Assembly (NCBI RefSeq): GCF_024539815.1
Contig: NZ_JAHHIU010000084.1
Span: 41,078 to 105,077, forward strand
Direction: 5' to 3'
Source: Streptomyces hayashii
GTDB lineage: Bacteria; Actinomycetota; Actinomycetes; Streptomycetales; Streptomycetaceae
Length of the DNA: 64,000 nt
In this document: one piece after another, positions 7,606 to 16,028 of the stretch
Position numbering within the stretch: position 1 is the stretch's first letter
How the letters are laid out: each line of letters opens with the position of its first letter
Program-made: the position numbers and the translations under genes
The notes under the pieces: generated by a model
Told to the model about the DNA's origin: nothing
The model's input: only the letters and a program-made list of their open reading frames with translations
Databases searched by the model: none

Positions 7606-8480
7606 TCAGGACCCCGGATCCAGATCCTGGACTCTTATATCGCCGCGGACGCGTAGCACTCGTGGGCGGTGGCGGAACCGCCCGAACTCGTGAGGCCCTG
7701 ACTGGTCTGCCTCGATCTCCACGACGACCTCGGGGACCACCGGCAGGTACCAAACAGGTTCGGCGCTCGGCAGCCCGCCCACGGTCCCAGGCAACTCACC
7801 TCCGTATCTGCGGCTGGCCGGAGCAGCGGAAGCAACGCGTGCCGTACCGCCGAACCGAGAGGAAGGCTGACCCCCACCGCCCGCGTCTGACCGCCGCTTT
7901 GGGGCAGACCGAGGACGAGGCACTGCGTTGCGGGGGTCCGGCCGCTCACCCCGAGGACCGCAGCCTCGCTGCTGTGCATCTGCCGCCACTTCAACCAGCC
8001 CGAGCCGCGACCTGCTACGTAGGGCAGGTTCGGTTTCATGACCACGCCCTCGACTCCTCCGAGGGCGCCCGCCCAGTCCAGGGCCGTAGAGGCGTCGGCG
8101 GTTGCAGGGACCGGGCGAATCGCCGACGGCCCACTTTCCGCCAACAGCGAGGACGTCGAAGGCGGCCAAATGAACGGTGAAGCCCTCGTTGGGCCGGGGC
8201 CCCTGGCCAGAGCGTGACTGCAGTTTCGTGAAGGACAGTTCGCCGCTGTCGAGGACGGCGACCAGTTCGCCGTCCAGGACGCACTCCGGCAGTACGCGCG
8301 ACGCCTTCGCAAGGTCCGCGAATGCGTGAGTCAGATCGGTGCCGTGCCTGCTAGGACTTGGCAGCGCCATCCATCAAATTTGGGCTCCAGACTTACTCCG
8401 GAACCACCGCGGACGCGGTCGACCGACTGGCACAAGGCGAGGGAGACGGGGAGGTCGAAGGCCGGCACGGGATAGAGGTA
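7606..8480 (-). pseudogene. Frameshifted ATP-dependent DNA ligase gene
   Basis: Three reading frames on the minus strand each carry consecutive parts of an actinobacterial ATP-dependent DNA ligase of the LigC/LigD-ligase type. Near 8385-8420: LEPKFDGWRCQ, the adenylation motif I with its lysine. Then 8330-8130: CVLDGELVAV and FTKLQSRSG with HLAAFDVLA (motifs III-IIIa region). In another frame, 8060-7930: EGVVMKPNLPYVAGRGSGWL and KWRQMH (motifs IV-V). Finally the first frame again at 7750-7615: PEVVVEIEADQ and RFRHRPRVLRVRGD, the family's C-terminal signature. The frame changes mean no functional enzyme is made. The start was probably the GTG near 8470 (VPAFDLPVSLAL). Confidence 0.8.
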
Positions 8481-8651
8481 CCCGTCGCGAGTCCGTGATC
8501 GGGGCACACGGTGGGATGCCACCTGGGTGAGTGAATGGGTCCGCCGAGAGCCGAGCCACCCACGGTCGGCATCCGAGATCGAGCGCCGGAGACGCACGGT
8601 CGGCCATCTCATTAGCCGACCTCCAGCATCCTCGGCCGGTGGGCGTGGCGG

Positions 8652-9227
8652 TCATCTGCCTGGTGCAGTGGGTTGGTGGGGGACAAGACGGCGTTCGGCG
8701 AATGGCCATGGGTCTCTCGCCGCAAGGGTGAAGGCGGCTGGCCCTTGCTGGAGATGGGTGAGGACGCCGAGGAAGACGGCGTGGGAGACCGCCAGCAGGC
8801 AGCCGTGTTCTTCGGCTGTGTCGTGGAGGAAGTCGGCGCAGCGGCTGGCGCGGGTGTGGAGGTCGGTGAGGCTTTCCCCGTCGCCGCAGCGCAGGGAGGG
8901 TTCCGCCAGGCGGCGGGCTCGCCACGCTTGGTAGGCGGGCGGGTAAGTGTCGGGCGTGTGGCCGAGGACGATGCTGGGGGCGTGCCATTCGGCCAGGAGG
9001 CCGTTGGTGGCGATGATCGGCAGACCGGTGTGGCGTGCGATCTCGGAGGCCGTCTGACGGGCTCGGAGGACGGGGCTGGTGACGATGCCCGTGATGCCTT
9101 CGGGGAGAGGCAGCGAGCGGCGGACCTGGTCGCGGCCCTCCCAGGTGAGGGGCGCGTCGAGTGGGGCGTGGTAGCCGGGGCGGTGGCCTTCGTAGGCTCC
9201 GTGGCGCATGAGATAGATGTCAGCCAA
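8652..9227 (-). CDS. Histidine phosphatase family protein
   Basis: 191-residue phosphoglycerate-mutase-like phosphatase. The catalytic R8-H9-G sits at the N-terminus (YLMRHGAYEGHRPG), the second arginine block is TSPVLRARQTASEIA, and the second histidine is in LLAVSHAVFLG near residue 147. Such enzymes remove phosphate from small molecules; the substrate cannot be told. Start is a TTG at 9227 that overlaps the end of the SDR gene by 8 bases, so it is the last gene of the eight-gene minus-strand operon. A phosphatase at the end of a pathway with a kinase-like protein and a glycosyltransferase suggests dephosphorylation of an intermediate (inference). Confidence 0.88.
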   Translation of the reverse strand: MADIYLMRHGAYEGHRPGYHAPLDAPLTWEGRDQVRRSLPLPEGITGIVTSPVLRARQTASEIARHTGLPIIATNGLLAEWHAPSIVLGHTPDTYPPAYQAWRARRLAEPSLRCGDGESLTDLHTRASRCADFLHDTAEEHGCLLAVSHAVFLGVLTHLQQGPAAFTLAARDPWPFAERRLVPHQPTAPGR

Positions 9228-9981
9228 GGACCCAACCTCCGTCGATGCGGAGCGTCTGGCCGGTGATGAAGCTGGCGTCCTCGGAGGCGAGGTAGGAGAC
9301 GGCGGCAGCCACGTCGTCGGGGTGGCCTCGGCGCTGGATGCACTGGCGGGCGAGCTGCCGGGCGGTCATGGCTTCGGGGTCGTCGACGACGGTGTGCTCG
9401 GCGGGGACGTGGATGGAGCCGGGGGCCACGCAGTTGGCGGTGATGCCGGCCGGGCCGAGTTCGCGGGCGAGAGCGCGGGTGAGCCCTTCGAGCCCGGCTT
9501 TGGCGCTGATGTAGCCGGAGAGGTCGTGGCGGCTGGCGGTGGCGAGGACGGAGCCGATGGTGATGATGCGTCCCCACCCGCGGGCGGTCATGGCGGGTGT
9601 GAGTTCGTGGGCGAGGAGGTAGTGGCTGGTCAGGTTGGTGGCCAGGGCTTCGTGCCAGTGGTCGGGGGTGGTCTGCGCCCAGGTGCGGCGGGGGTATGCG
9701 CCGGCGTTGCTGACGAGGATGTCGATCGGCCCGAGTTGTTCGTGGGCCTGCTGGCAGAGTGCGTGGACGGAGACCGGGTCGCGGAGATCGGCGGCCAGGG
9801 GCAGGGCGGTCATGGCGTCCCGGGCGAAGCGCTTGGCAAGTGCGGCGGCGGCCTCGTGGTCGTCGAGGTGGCTGAGGACGACCGTGGCCCCGTCGGCGGC
9901 GAGTCGTTCGGCGATGGCCGGGCCGATGCCGCCGGTGGCCCCGGTGACCAGGGCGGTGCGTCCGTTCAGGGAGCCGGGCAT
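9220..9981 (-). CDS. SDR family NAD(P)-dependent oxidoreductase
   Basis: 253-residue classical short-chain dehydrogenase/reductase. The cofactor motif is T13-G-A-T-G-G-I-G20, with N92-A-G in the fourth strand. The active site is Ser144 (TIGSV) and Y157-x3-K161 (YISAK), and the C-terminus has the typical FITGQTLRIDGGW. It resembles FabG-like enzymes that reduce keto groups or oxidise alcohols on small substrates. ATG start at 9981 lies 16 bases inside the preceding gene's end, so translation is coupled. Sugar or nucleoside oxidation is possible given its neighbours, but the substrate is unknown. Confidence 0.92.
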   Translation of the reverse strand: MPGSLNGRTALVTGATGGIGPAIAERLAADGATVVLSHLDDHEAAAALAKRFARDAMTALPLAADLRDPVSVHALCQQAHEQLGPIDILVSNAGAYPRRTWAQTTPDHWHEALATNLTSHYLLAHELTPAMTARGWGRIITIGSVLATASRHDLSGYISAKAGLEGLTRALARELGPAGITANCVAPGSIHVPAEHTVVDDPEAMTARQLARQCIQRRGHPDDVAAAVSYLASEDASFITGQTLRIDGGWVLG

Positions 9982-11102
9982 GAGGTCTCCTGCGGGCAGA
10001 AGTAGACGGTGGGATCGAAGGCGGGACTCATGGCTTCGGCGAGCCGGGCGAACAGGACCAGCCGGTCGTGCGGTGTCAGGTCGGCAAGGTTGTAGACGCC
10101 GAGGATGCGCATGGCCACGTAGGGGCGCAGCAGTTCGGCGAGGCTGCCGCTGGGCCAGAGCCGTTCGGCGACGGGGCGGACCAGCCGGTTCCAGTACGTG
10201 GTGACGGCAGTGCGGCGCGGTTCTGAGAGGCGCAGCGTGTAGTCGATGCGGATGGTGCGGGTGGCATGGTCGACGTCGGCCCGGTGTATCTCGGGGGTGT
10301 TGGCCGGGATGCGGTCGAAGGTGGCTGAGTGGTCGGCGAAGGCGGCGCTGTTGTAGGTGGGGACGAGCCATCCGCCGAGGGCGGAGGTGTACCAGAGGAA
10401 GTTCGCGAACTCGCCGGCGATGCTGTTCAGCCCGGCGGTGTCGTAGTCGAGCCAGGCAAGGGGGTGGGCGAGGTTGACGTCGGTGGGATCGCCCTGGGTG
10501 AGGGCTGCCCAGACCGGTGCCGTCGTAGCGAAGTGTGCGCGCAGGCGCTCAAGGACGGCGGGCCAGTCGAGGCGATAGGGCAGGCCGTTGATGTGCAGGG
10601 TGTAGGTGCCGAGGCGGGAGACCGGGACGTCGATGAGGCTGTCAGCGACGGGGAAGTCGGCTCCGGCGTAGTACGTGTCGAGACGGCCTCCGGGAGCGGC
10701 CCGGTCGCCGTACAGCTTGCCCACCACGAGCGCAGGATCGGCCAGCTGAGCGGTGTTGAGGATGACGTCCCGGTACGCGGCCACGAGTTGGCGAAGGTAG
10801 GCGTGCAACTCGTCGGTGGTCTCGCCCGTGTTGAGCAGGTCGAGCAGCAGTCCGCGGTTTGTGCCGGCGGGCAGGCGCTCGTACGCCAGGAGGTGTCCGC
10901 CGGGGACGCGCAGGTGGGCGTGGAGGGCCGGTACACGGTAGTGGCCGGCCAGGCGGGCGTGACCGCGGATTTCCTGGCGGGCCTCGGCCGGGTCGCGGGT
11001 GTACTTCACCAGCAGGCGATGGCTCTGGATGTCGATGGGGCACAGCAGGTTGCGGGTGAAGCGCCGCACTGGCCCGATACGCAGACGGGCCCGTGCGGGC
11101 AT
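9966..11102 (-). CDS. Aminoglycoside phosphotransferase-like protein
   Basis: 378-residue protein with the fold signature of aminoglycoside/choline kinases, but degenerate. An N-terminal lobe phrase (QSHRLLVKYTRDPAEARQEI) resembles the ATP-lobe lysine and following helix. The catalytic-loop analogue is GDPTDVNL, followed by WLDYDTAGLNSIAGEFANFL, equivalent to the H-G-D-x-x-x-x-N and D-x-D motifs with His replaced. It may phosphorylate a small hydroxylated metabolite, or be a non-classical variant. ATG at 11102 shares one base with the stop of the upstream GT9 gene (TGATG), and its 3' end overlaps the SDR start. Family call is moderately sure, substrate unknown. Confidence 0.65.
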   Translation of the reverse strand: MPARARLRIGPVRRFTRNLLCPIDIQSHRLLVKYTRDPAEARQEIRGHARLAGHYRVPALHAHLRVPGGHLLAYERLPAGTNRGLLLDLLNTGETTDELHAYLRQLVAAYRDVILNTAQLADPALVVGKLYGDRAAPGGRLDTYYAGADFPVADSLIDVPVSRLGTYTLHINGLPYRLDWPAVLERLRAHFATTAPVWAALTQGDPTDVNLAHPLAWLDYDTAGLNSIAGEFANFLWYTSALGGWLVPTYNSAAFADHSATFDRIPANTPEIHRADVDHATRTIRIDYTLRLSEPRRTAVTTYWNRLVRPVAERLWPSGSLAELLRPYVAMRILGVYNLADLTPHDRLVLFARLAEAMSPAFDPTVYFCPQETSCPAP

Positions 11103-12262
11103 CAGCGGCCTCCGTTCAGCAGATCGAGGCAGACCTGTGCCAGGGCGGCGGGGGTGAAGGCGTCCATGTGGATGTCCGTGTCCGGGGTGATCGCGTCGCG
11201 TACGGGGCACAGGTCGCCCTGGTGCATGCGCTCGGACAGGGCGGTGGCCACCGCGTGGTGGTGCGGCAGGCCGGTGCGCCATTTGCTGTGGCTGTGCCGC
11301 GCGTACAGGCCCACGACCGGCGGGCCGCTCCCGTTGGGCGTACGGGACAGGGCGGCGAGGTGGGTGAGGCCGGTGTCGTTGCCGATGACGAGGCGGCAGT
11401 GGGGGAACACGTCGGCGAGGTCGAGGGCGGCTATCCCGTCCAGGTAGAGGATCTCCACGCCGCTGCGTGTGGTCTGGGTGGAGATGCGCCTCCCCGTGCC
11501 GGGGTCGCCGCCGATGATGAGCAGGCGGACCTGCGTGTGGTGGGCGTCGGCGATATGGCTGGCGATCTGGATGTACCGGCGGGGGGTGTAGTCCTTGAGT
11601 TCCGGCCAGCTCGTTGCGGTGATGGCGGCGATGGTCATGCCGTCCAGCCACCCGGTGGCGCTCAACTCCTCGACGAGCCGACTTCGTTGACTCACCAGGG
11701 TCGGGGCGAAGGGCGTGGTGGCGGGCAGACGGATGCCGAGGCGGCGTTCCAGGGCCAGGTAGTGGCGGGCGGGGAGGTCGAGGTGGGCGCGGTCGTCGCT
11801 GGACCAACAGGGCGGTGCGGCCGGGTCACACACCACGCTCACCGCTGCCTCCGGGCCGTGTGCCTCGATTCCCGCCCGGTCACCGATGACGGCCCGCCGA
11901 CCGATGCTGGGTCTGGCGTCAGGCGGGGTGTGCGAGAGCAGTCCGGAGCGGGAGAGCAGCTCCGTGTACGGTCCGGTGGCCCGCATGGTGGTGGACAGAG
12001 TGCGCAGGGTCTGCCAGTCGGCGATGGCGCGGACAGCGGCGAGGGCGAGGAGAGTGTCGCCGAGTTTGCCGTGGAAGCTGACTTCGACCTCGTCGCAGGT
12101 GTTGAGCCGGTCGACGAGTTCGGTGGCGGCGGGAACGGGCAGTGGCGCGCCGACGGGGACGCTGGCGCGGTCGTATCCGAGGGGCGTGGTGTGTACGGCC
12201 TGGGCGGGGATGATCTGCGTACCGGGGCGGAACAAGAGGCCGGCTGGTGCGAGTGTGGTCAC
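11102..12262 (-). CDS. Glycosyltransferase family 9 (heptosyltransferase-like)
   Basis: 386-residue protein with the GT-B layout of ADP-heptose:LPS heptosyltransferases. The N-terminal domain has VSFHGKLGDTLLALAAVRAI (G-x-L-G-D acceptor-side motif). The C-terminal domain has VRLLIIGGDPGTGRR and HCRLVIGNDTGLTHLAA, the G-N-D-T/S-G-x-x-H nucleotide-sugar signature. Actinobacteria have no LPS, so the acceptor must be something else. Start GTG at 12262 overlaps the upstream stop (GTGA), and the end overlaps the next gene by one base. GT9 and DUF4254 proteins are known to occur together; both are in this operon. Confidence 0.85.
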   Translation of the reverse strand: MTTLAPAGLLFRPGTQIIPAQAVHTTPLGYDRASVPVGAPLPVPAATELVDRLNTCDEVEVSFHGKLGDTLLALAAVRAIADWQTLRTLSTTMRATGPYTELLSRSGLLSHTPPDARPSIGRRAVIGDRAGIEAHGPEAAVSVVCDPAAPPCWSSDDRAHLDLPARHYLALERRLGIRLPATTPFAPTLVSQRSRLVEELSATGWLDGMTIAAITATSWPELKDYTPRRYIQIASHIADAHHTQVRLLIIGGDPGTGRRISTQTTRSGVEILYLDGIAALDLADVFPHCRLVIGNDTGLTHLAALSRTPNGSGPPVVGLYARHSHSKWRTGLPHHHAVATALSERMHQGDLCPVRDAITPDTDIHMDAFTPAALAQVCLDLLNGGR

Positions 12263-12834
12263 GCGGCTGCCTCGATCGTGGTGAGGGAGACCAGGGGGAG
12301 GCCGAGACCGTCGAGCAGGGTGCGGGCGCCGCGTGTGGTGTCCTCCACGAGGCAGGCGGCGGCCAGCGGTTCGGCGCCGGCGTCCCGGAGCCGGCGGGTG
12401 AGGTCGGCGAGGGTCTGGCCGGTGGTGATCTCGTCGTCCACGAGGATGATCCGCTGGCCGGGTGCGATGCCGTAGGCGAAGACGTCGGTGCGCATCACGT
12501 GTGGCTCGCAAAATCGGACCGCGCCGTCGAGCGGCAGGTGGAGCTTCCAGGCGATCTTGTACGGCAGCCGGGAGGCGGTGGCGAGGGAGACGGTGGGCAG
12601 GATGCCGCCGGCGTCCAGACCGAGAAGGAAATCAGCGGTGTTGTCGGCGTACGACAGTTGAGCCTGGAGGCGCTCCCACAGAAGACCTCCGATGGAGGCC
12701 AGTGCCTCGGGGTGGACCGGGGCTTCGAGCCCGTCCAGGGAGTGGACGATCCGCTCGCGGCGGCTGGTCGCACCGATGCTGAGGCGTTCGACGACACGTG
12801 CCGAGAACGGCGGTACGGCAAGGGTTTCGGGCAT
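12259..12834 (-). CDS. Phosphoribosyltransferase family protein
   Basis: 191-residue type I phosphoribosyltransferase. The PRPP-binding motif I-L-V-D-D-E-I-T-T-G-Q-T is at residues 130-141. An upstream acidic/glycine segment (FLLGLDAGGILPTVSLATA) matches the PPi-loop region seen in orotate/adenine-type enzymes. It would transfer ribose-5-phosphate from PRPP to a base, or act in reverse; the base is unknown. ATG 12834 is chosen because GGAG precedes it and the 47-base gap to the previous gene is free; a longer frame upstream reads as non-coding. It is coupled to the GT9 gene by a GTGA overlap. Confidence 0.85.
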   Translation of the reverse strand: MPETLAVPPFSARVVERLSIGATSRRERIVHSLDGLEAPVHPEALASIGGLLWERLQAQLSYADNTADFLLGLDAGGILPTVSLATASRLPYKIAWKLHLPLDGAVRFCEPHVMRTDVFAYGIAPGQRIILVDDEITTGQTLADLTRRLRDAGAEPLAAACLVEDTTRGARTLLDGLGLPLVSLTTIEAAA

Positions 12835-12881
12835 GGCGAAGCTCCAGCGGGCGAAGAGAAGGACATGGGGGCGTTGGTTGG

Positions 12882-14681
12882 TCAGGCCGCGACTTGCGTG
12901 GCGTACCAGTCGAGGAAGCAGTCGATTGCGATCGTGACCGGCTTGAGGGCGCTTTCGCGGGCGTCGTCGCGCCAGGCTGCGGAGACTTCGGCCAGAGAGG
13001 GCACGCTGAACGCGGGCAGGCCAGGCATCTGGGCGGCGGCTGCGAGGATGCGGTCGGGTCCGGTCTCCCACTGGTTGTGCTCGCGCAGCAGCAGACGGCA
13101 GGCCAGGACGAGGTGCTTGTACAGCTGCCGTACGGCGTCCGGTCCGGCGGTGGCACGCAGGCGGCGCATGGTGAGGATGACCTGGGGGAGTTCCCGGACT
13201 GCGGCCAGGTCGAGTTCAGCGCGGGTGATGGTGGGCAGTTGGAGGCCCGGGGCGGCGTGCAGGACGGGGTTGCCCTGCTGGAGCTGGTACAGCGCGAAAG
13301 CGATGCGCGGGGTGAGGTGCCGTGCGGTCAGTTCGCCCGGGGTCATGAGTGAAGGGCCGAGTGAGGCGACGCCATCCACGGCGGCCCAGTACTGGGCAAG
13401 GGCCTCGTGGACATGGCGGGTGGCTTCGTGGTCGGCGACCACGAGCAGGTCCAGGTCCGACCAGCCGGAGATCCAGCTGCCCTCGCCCGGACTGCCTGTC
13501 AGTGCGGCGAGCCGCACTCCGGGGCCGTGCACGCGGATGGCATCGACGAAGTCGGCTGTGGCCGAGGCGACGGCCGCCGGCAGGCCGAGCCCGTAGGGGG
13601 TGGCTACGCGCAGCGTTGTAGAGGCAGGCGGTGCGGCAATGCGCCTCAACTGGGCGCGCAGGGCGGCGACGCTGCCGGCGTTGTCGATCACGTGGTCGGC
13701 GAGCGTGGCAACGCGGTGGGCGCCGCGGCTCATCTTGACCTCGTCCTTGGCGGCCACGGACTGCGGCGCCGTGCCGGACCGTGCGACCCGCACGGCGAAG
13801 GCGACGTCCAGGTACACGATCTGCAGCCGGTCACCCATGAGCTGCTTGAGTTCGGCGATCGAGGCGTCGTCGTGGACGGACTCGATGCTGAACAGCCGGG
13901 AACCGGGGTTTCCCTCGGCGAAGCGGTTCAGCTCATCGAGCAGCAGCTCGGCCTGGCGACGGGCAGAGAGCATGTACGGGTCGGCGAGGCCGCGGCGATG
14001 AGCGGCCTGCTGCAGCAGAAACCCGATCTTCATGCGCTGGGCGCCGCAGGTGTCCCGGACGAACTCGGCACTGGTGCTCTTGCCGCACTCGCTCAGCCCG
14101 CCGAAAGCGAGGACCCGCTGCAGACGCGGGCTCGGCCGGATCTCGACCGCCGCAGCCTCGTCCTGGCCGTACAGCTTGTAACGGGCCGGCACGGGCAGGC
14201 GCCGCTTGCCGGCGACGACGTCACGGACCAGGGCGTCGAGCGCGGCGCACAGCTCCTGCTGCTGGCGGTGCAGGGCGGGAATCCGGCGCCGCGTCAACTC
14301 GTCCCGCTCCGAGGCGCGTTCGCTGTGCCAGATCCGTAAGGTGAGGACCGAGAGCCGGTCCAGGACCGAGGCGAGGGTCTCGGTGTGCAGCGGCGCGTCG
14401 GGCCGGACCGGGCCGACGAGGGTGCCGAGGATCTCGTCGCACCGCTCGGCCAGCTGGTTGCGTTCCGCGTTGAGCTGGTCGATCTCCCGCTTGCAGTCGG
14501 CGACCCGCTCTGCGGTCAGCGAGGTACCGCGCACGCGGTCCTCGGCGTCCCACAGCCGTCCGTTGACGGTGTGGAGCCGGGTGGCCGCGTCGTCCAGGCG
14601 CCGCCGGTCTTTCTCCGGCAGACCGGTGATGGCGCGGGCGAGCCCCGGCGGTATCACCAGGGGTGGCGCGTGTGGGGTCAT
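12882..14681 (-). CDS. DUF4254 - P-loop kinase - nucleotidyltransferase fusion protein
   Basis: 599-residue three-part protein. Residues ~15-150 match DUF4254: TRLHTVNGRLWDAEDRVR, KREIDQLNAERNQLAERCDE, and TETLASVLDRLSVLTLRIWH. Residues ~188-350 form a P-loop domain with GGLSECGKST (194-203), D-V-A-F-A-V-R and H-V-I-D-N-A-G, like dephospho-CoA/adenylate-type kinases. Residues ~385-599 carry GSPGEGSWISGWSDLDLLVV (396-415), the G-S-x-x-x-G-x-x-x-S-D-x-D signature of the nucleotidyltransferase fold, with a helical C-terminus. The fusion suggests phosphorylation plus nucleotidyl transfer on one substrate, or regulation of the neighbours (inference). Start overlaps the kinase gene's stop by ATGA. 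Confidence 0.8.
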   Translation of the reverse strand: MTPHAPPLVIPPGLARAITGLPEKDRRRLDDAATRLHTVNGRLWDAEDRVRGTSLTAERVADCKREIDQLNAERNQLAERCDEILGTLVGPVRPDAPLHTETLASVLDRLSVLTLRIWHSERASERDELTRRRIPALHRQQQELCAALDALVRDVVAGKRRLPVPARYKLYGQDEAAAVEIRPSPRLQRVLAFGGLSECGKSTSAEFVRDTCGAQRMKIGFLLQQAAHRRGLADPYMLSARRQAELLLDELNRFAEGNPGSRLFSIESVHDDASIAELKQLMGDRLQIVYLDVAFAVRVARSGTAPQSVAAKDEVKMSRGAHRVATLADHVIDNAGSVAALRAQLRRIAAPPASTTLRVATPYGLGLPAAVASATADFVDAIRVHGPGVRLAALTGSPGEGSWISGWSDLDLLVVADHEATRHVHEALAQYWAAVDGVASLGPSLMTPGELTARHLTPRIAFALYQLQQGNPVLHAAPGLQLPTITRAELDLAAVRELPQVILTMRRLRATAGPDAVRQLYKHLVLACRLLLREHNQWETGPDRILAAAAQMPGLPAFSVPSLAEVSAAWRDDARESALKPVTIAIDCFLDWYATQVAA

Positions 14682-15340
14682 CGGGGGTTCCCGTCCGTGA
14701 GTGGTGGGGCCGGCAAGCGGGTGCCGAGGAAGGCGGCCACCTCGGCGTGGACGTCGTCGGAGGAGCGGTTCTCGCAGTTCACGACCGCGGTATACAGGCC
14801 ACGGTCGGCCTGCTGGAGCAAGACTGCGTGCAGCGTCCTCTGGTAGTCGGGGTAGACGCCGGCCCAGGGACGGCCCTCTCGGGCGCTGGTGATCGCGTAG
14901 CTGCGTTCGGCGTCGAGCGAGGGAACCAGGAGAACGGACGTCTCCGGTGCAAAGACGCCTGAACCGGCGATGTCGGCCACAGTGTCCAGAGCCTGCTGTA
15001 CCGTCAGCCCGTCCTTGACCACGCACGTCGCGGAAGCCACGGCGAGGAGCATGGGCAGGCCCCGGTCGAGCAGCCCCGTACGGCCCGCCTCCCGGGCGGC
15101 GGCCCGTTTGGCATGGCTGGCCAGCAGCATCTTCGTCAGCTCCGCGGTGGTGGACATCTCGAACCACCACCGTGCGTAGTCGCCGGCCGCCACCTGTTCC
15201 CACGGTCCGGGGTCATGTTCATGGATCGCGCCCAGCGGCTGGAAGCCGGAGCGGCGCTGGGCCAGCAGTCGCAGCTGAGTCGTCTTGCCGACGTTGTCAG
15301 GGCCGTTGAGACTGACGAAGGCCGGCAGCGCGTCGGGCAC
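14678..15340 (-). CDS. Thymidylate kinase-like P-loop nucleotide kinase
   Basis: 220-residue protein with P-loop GPDNVGKTT (residues 13-21) directly after the first strand, as in dTMP kinases, where the motif is typically G-x-D-G-x-G-K-T/S. Further features are HEHDPGPWEQ where the substrate DR/E motif is expected, LLDRGLPMLLAVAS, and a lid-like region with REGRPWAGVYPD. It differs enough from housekeeping Tmk that another nucleotide or sugar-phosphate substrate is likely. ATG 15340 lies 6 bases after the NUDIX stop and its own stop overlaps the next start (ATGA). Confidence 0.75.
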   Translation of the reverse strand: MPDALPAFVSLNGPDNVGKTTQLRLLAQRRSGFQPLGAIHEHDPGPWEQVAAGDYARWWFEMSTTAELTKMLLASHAKRAAAREAGRTGLLDRGLPMLLAVASATCVVKDGLTVQQALDTVADIAGSGVFAPETSVLLVPSLDAERSYAITSAREGRPWAGVYPDYQRTLHAVLLQQADRGLYTAVVNCENRSSDDVHAEVAAFLGTRLPAPPLTDGNPR

Positions 15341-15346
15341 CGGCGC

Positions 15347-15814
15347 TCACGCCTTACGGACAGGCGAGTCGAGAACGGAGACGATCGCCCCGGTGTTGAT
15401 GGTGATGAACTCGGCCAACTGCGGCGGCATCAAGTTCAGTTCGCGGACAGCGGCCGGGGTGAACGGCACCCGGACCACCTCGTAGCCGCCCCGTTCCGGC
15501 TTGCTGAACTCCGTGCCGGTCCGCGCCGCAAGGTCCATCGACACCAGGCGCGCGGCGAAGATGTGCTGGACACCGATGCCGCCGACCAGCTCGTCGGTGA
15601 TCAGATAGACGAGCTCCGTGCGCTCCACCTTGCCGCCGAGTTCCTCGAACACCTCCCGGTGCAGGGCCGCTTCGACAGACTCGTCGTCGGCTTCCACACC
15701 GCCACCGACCGTCACCCAGTACGGCTCCCGGCCCGGCTTGGTGCGTTTGATCAGGACAAGCTCGTCACCGTCGAGGAGGATGGCGCGGGCGCTGCGCTTG
15801 ACGACATCGGTCAT
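15347..15814 (-). CDS. NUDIX hydrolase
   Basis: 155-residue NUDIX protein, first gene of the eight-gene operon. The NUDIX box spans residues 39-61 with G39-x5-E45-x7-R53-E54-V-x-E57-E58-x-G60, all metal-binding residues present. The flanking KPGREPYWVTVGG and FAARLVSMDLAARTGTEFSK are shared with a second copy at 58189-58656. Such enzymes split nucleoside diphosphates linked to another group. ATG 15814 is fixed by the homologous start of the second copy. The intact reading frame here shows what the damaged copy lost. Confidence 0.92.
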   Translation of the reverse strand: MTDVVKRSARAILLDGDELVLIKRTKPGREPYWVTVGGGVEADDESVEAALHREVFEELGGKVERTELVYLITDELVGGIGVQHIFAARLVSMDLAARTGTEFSKPERGGYEVVRVPFTPAAVRELNLMPPQLAEFITINTGAIVSVLDSPVRKA

Positions 15815-16028
15815 AGCGTGGGTTCCTTCTGGTCGCGGTACAGCAGGAAACCGAGGCGGAGCCGCCGCCTTGCGGCGAGCGGATCTCCAGCCTGGCGGGA
15901 CCCAGCATGAAGCAGACCGCGGCCAGGGTGTGACGTACGCGTGCTGAACCAGTGCCGCACCGGCGCCGAACAAGCCTGGATACGCTGGGTACTTCGGCGG
16001 ACGATCAACGGTGGACGGGGGTACGGCA
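15815..16028. promoter_or_regulatory. Divergent promoter region between NUDIX operon and HTH-regulator operon
   Basis: About 214 bases separate the start of the minus-strand eight-gene operon from the start of the plus-strand regulator gene. No gene-like frame is seen. Both operons must be promoted from here, and the adjacent HTH protein is the natural candidate to bind it. I see no unambiguous -35/-10 pair or operator. Confidence 0.5.

Noticed and set aside
10329..12475. Plus-strand frames opposite the APH-like and GT9 genes
   Set aside because: No recognisable domain; the minus-strand genes have clear motifs and overlaps.
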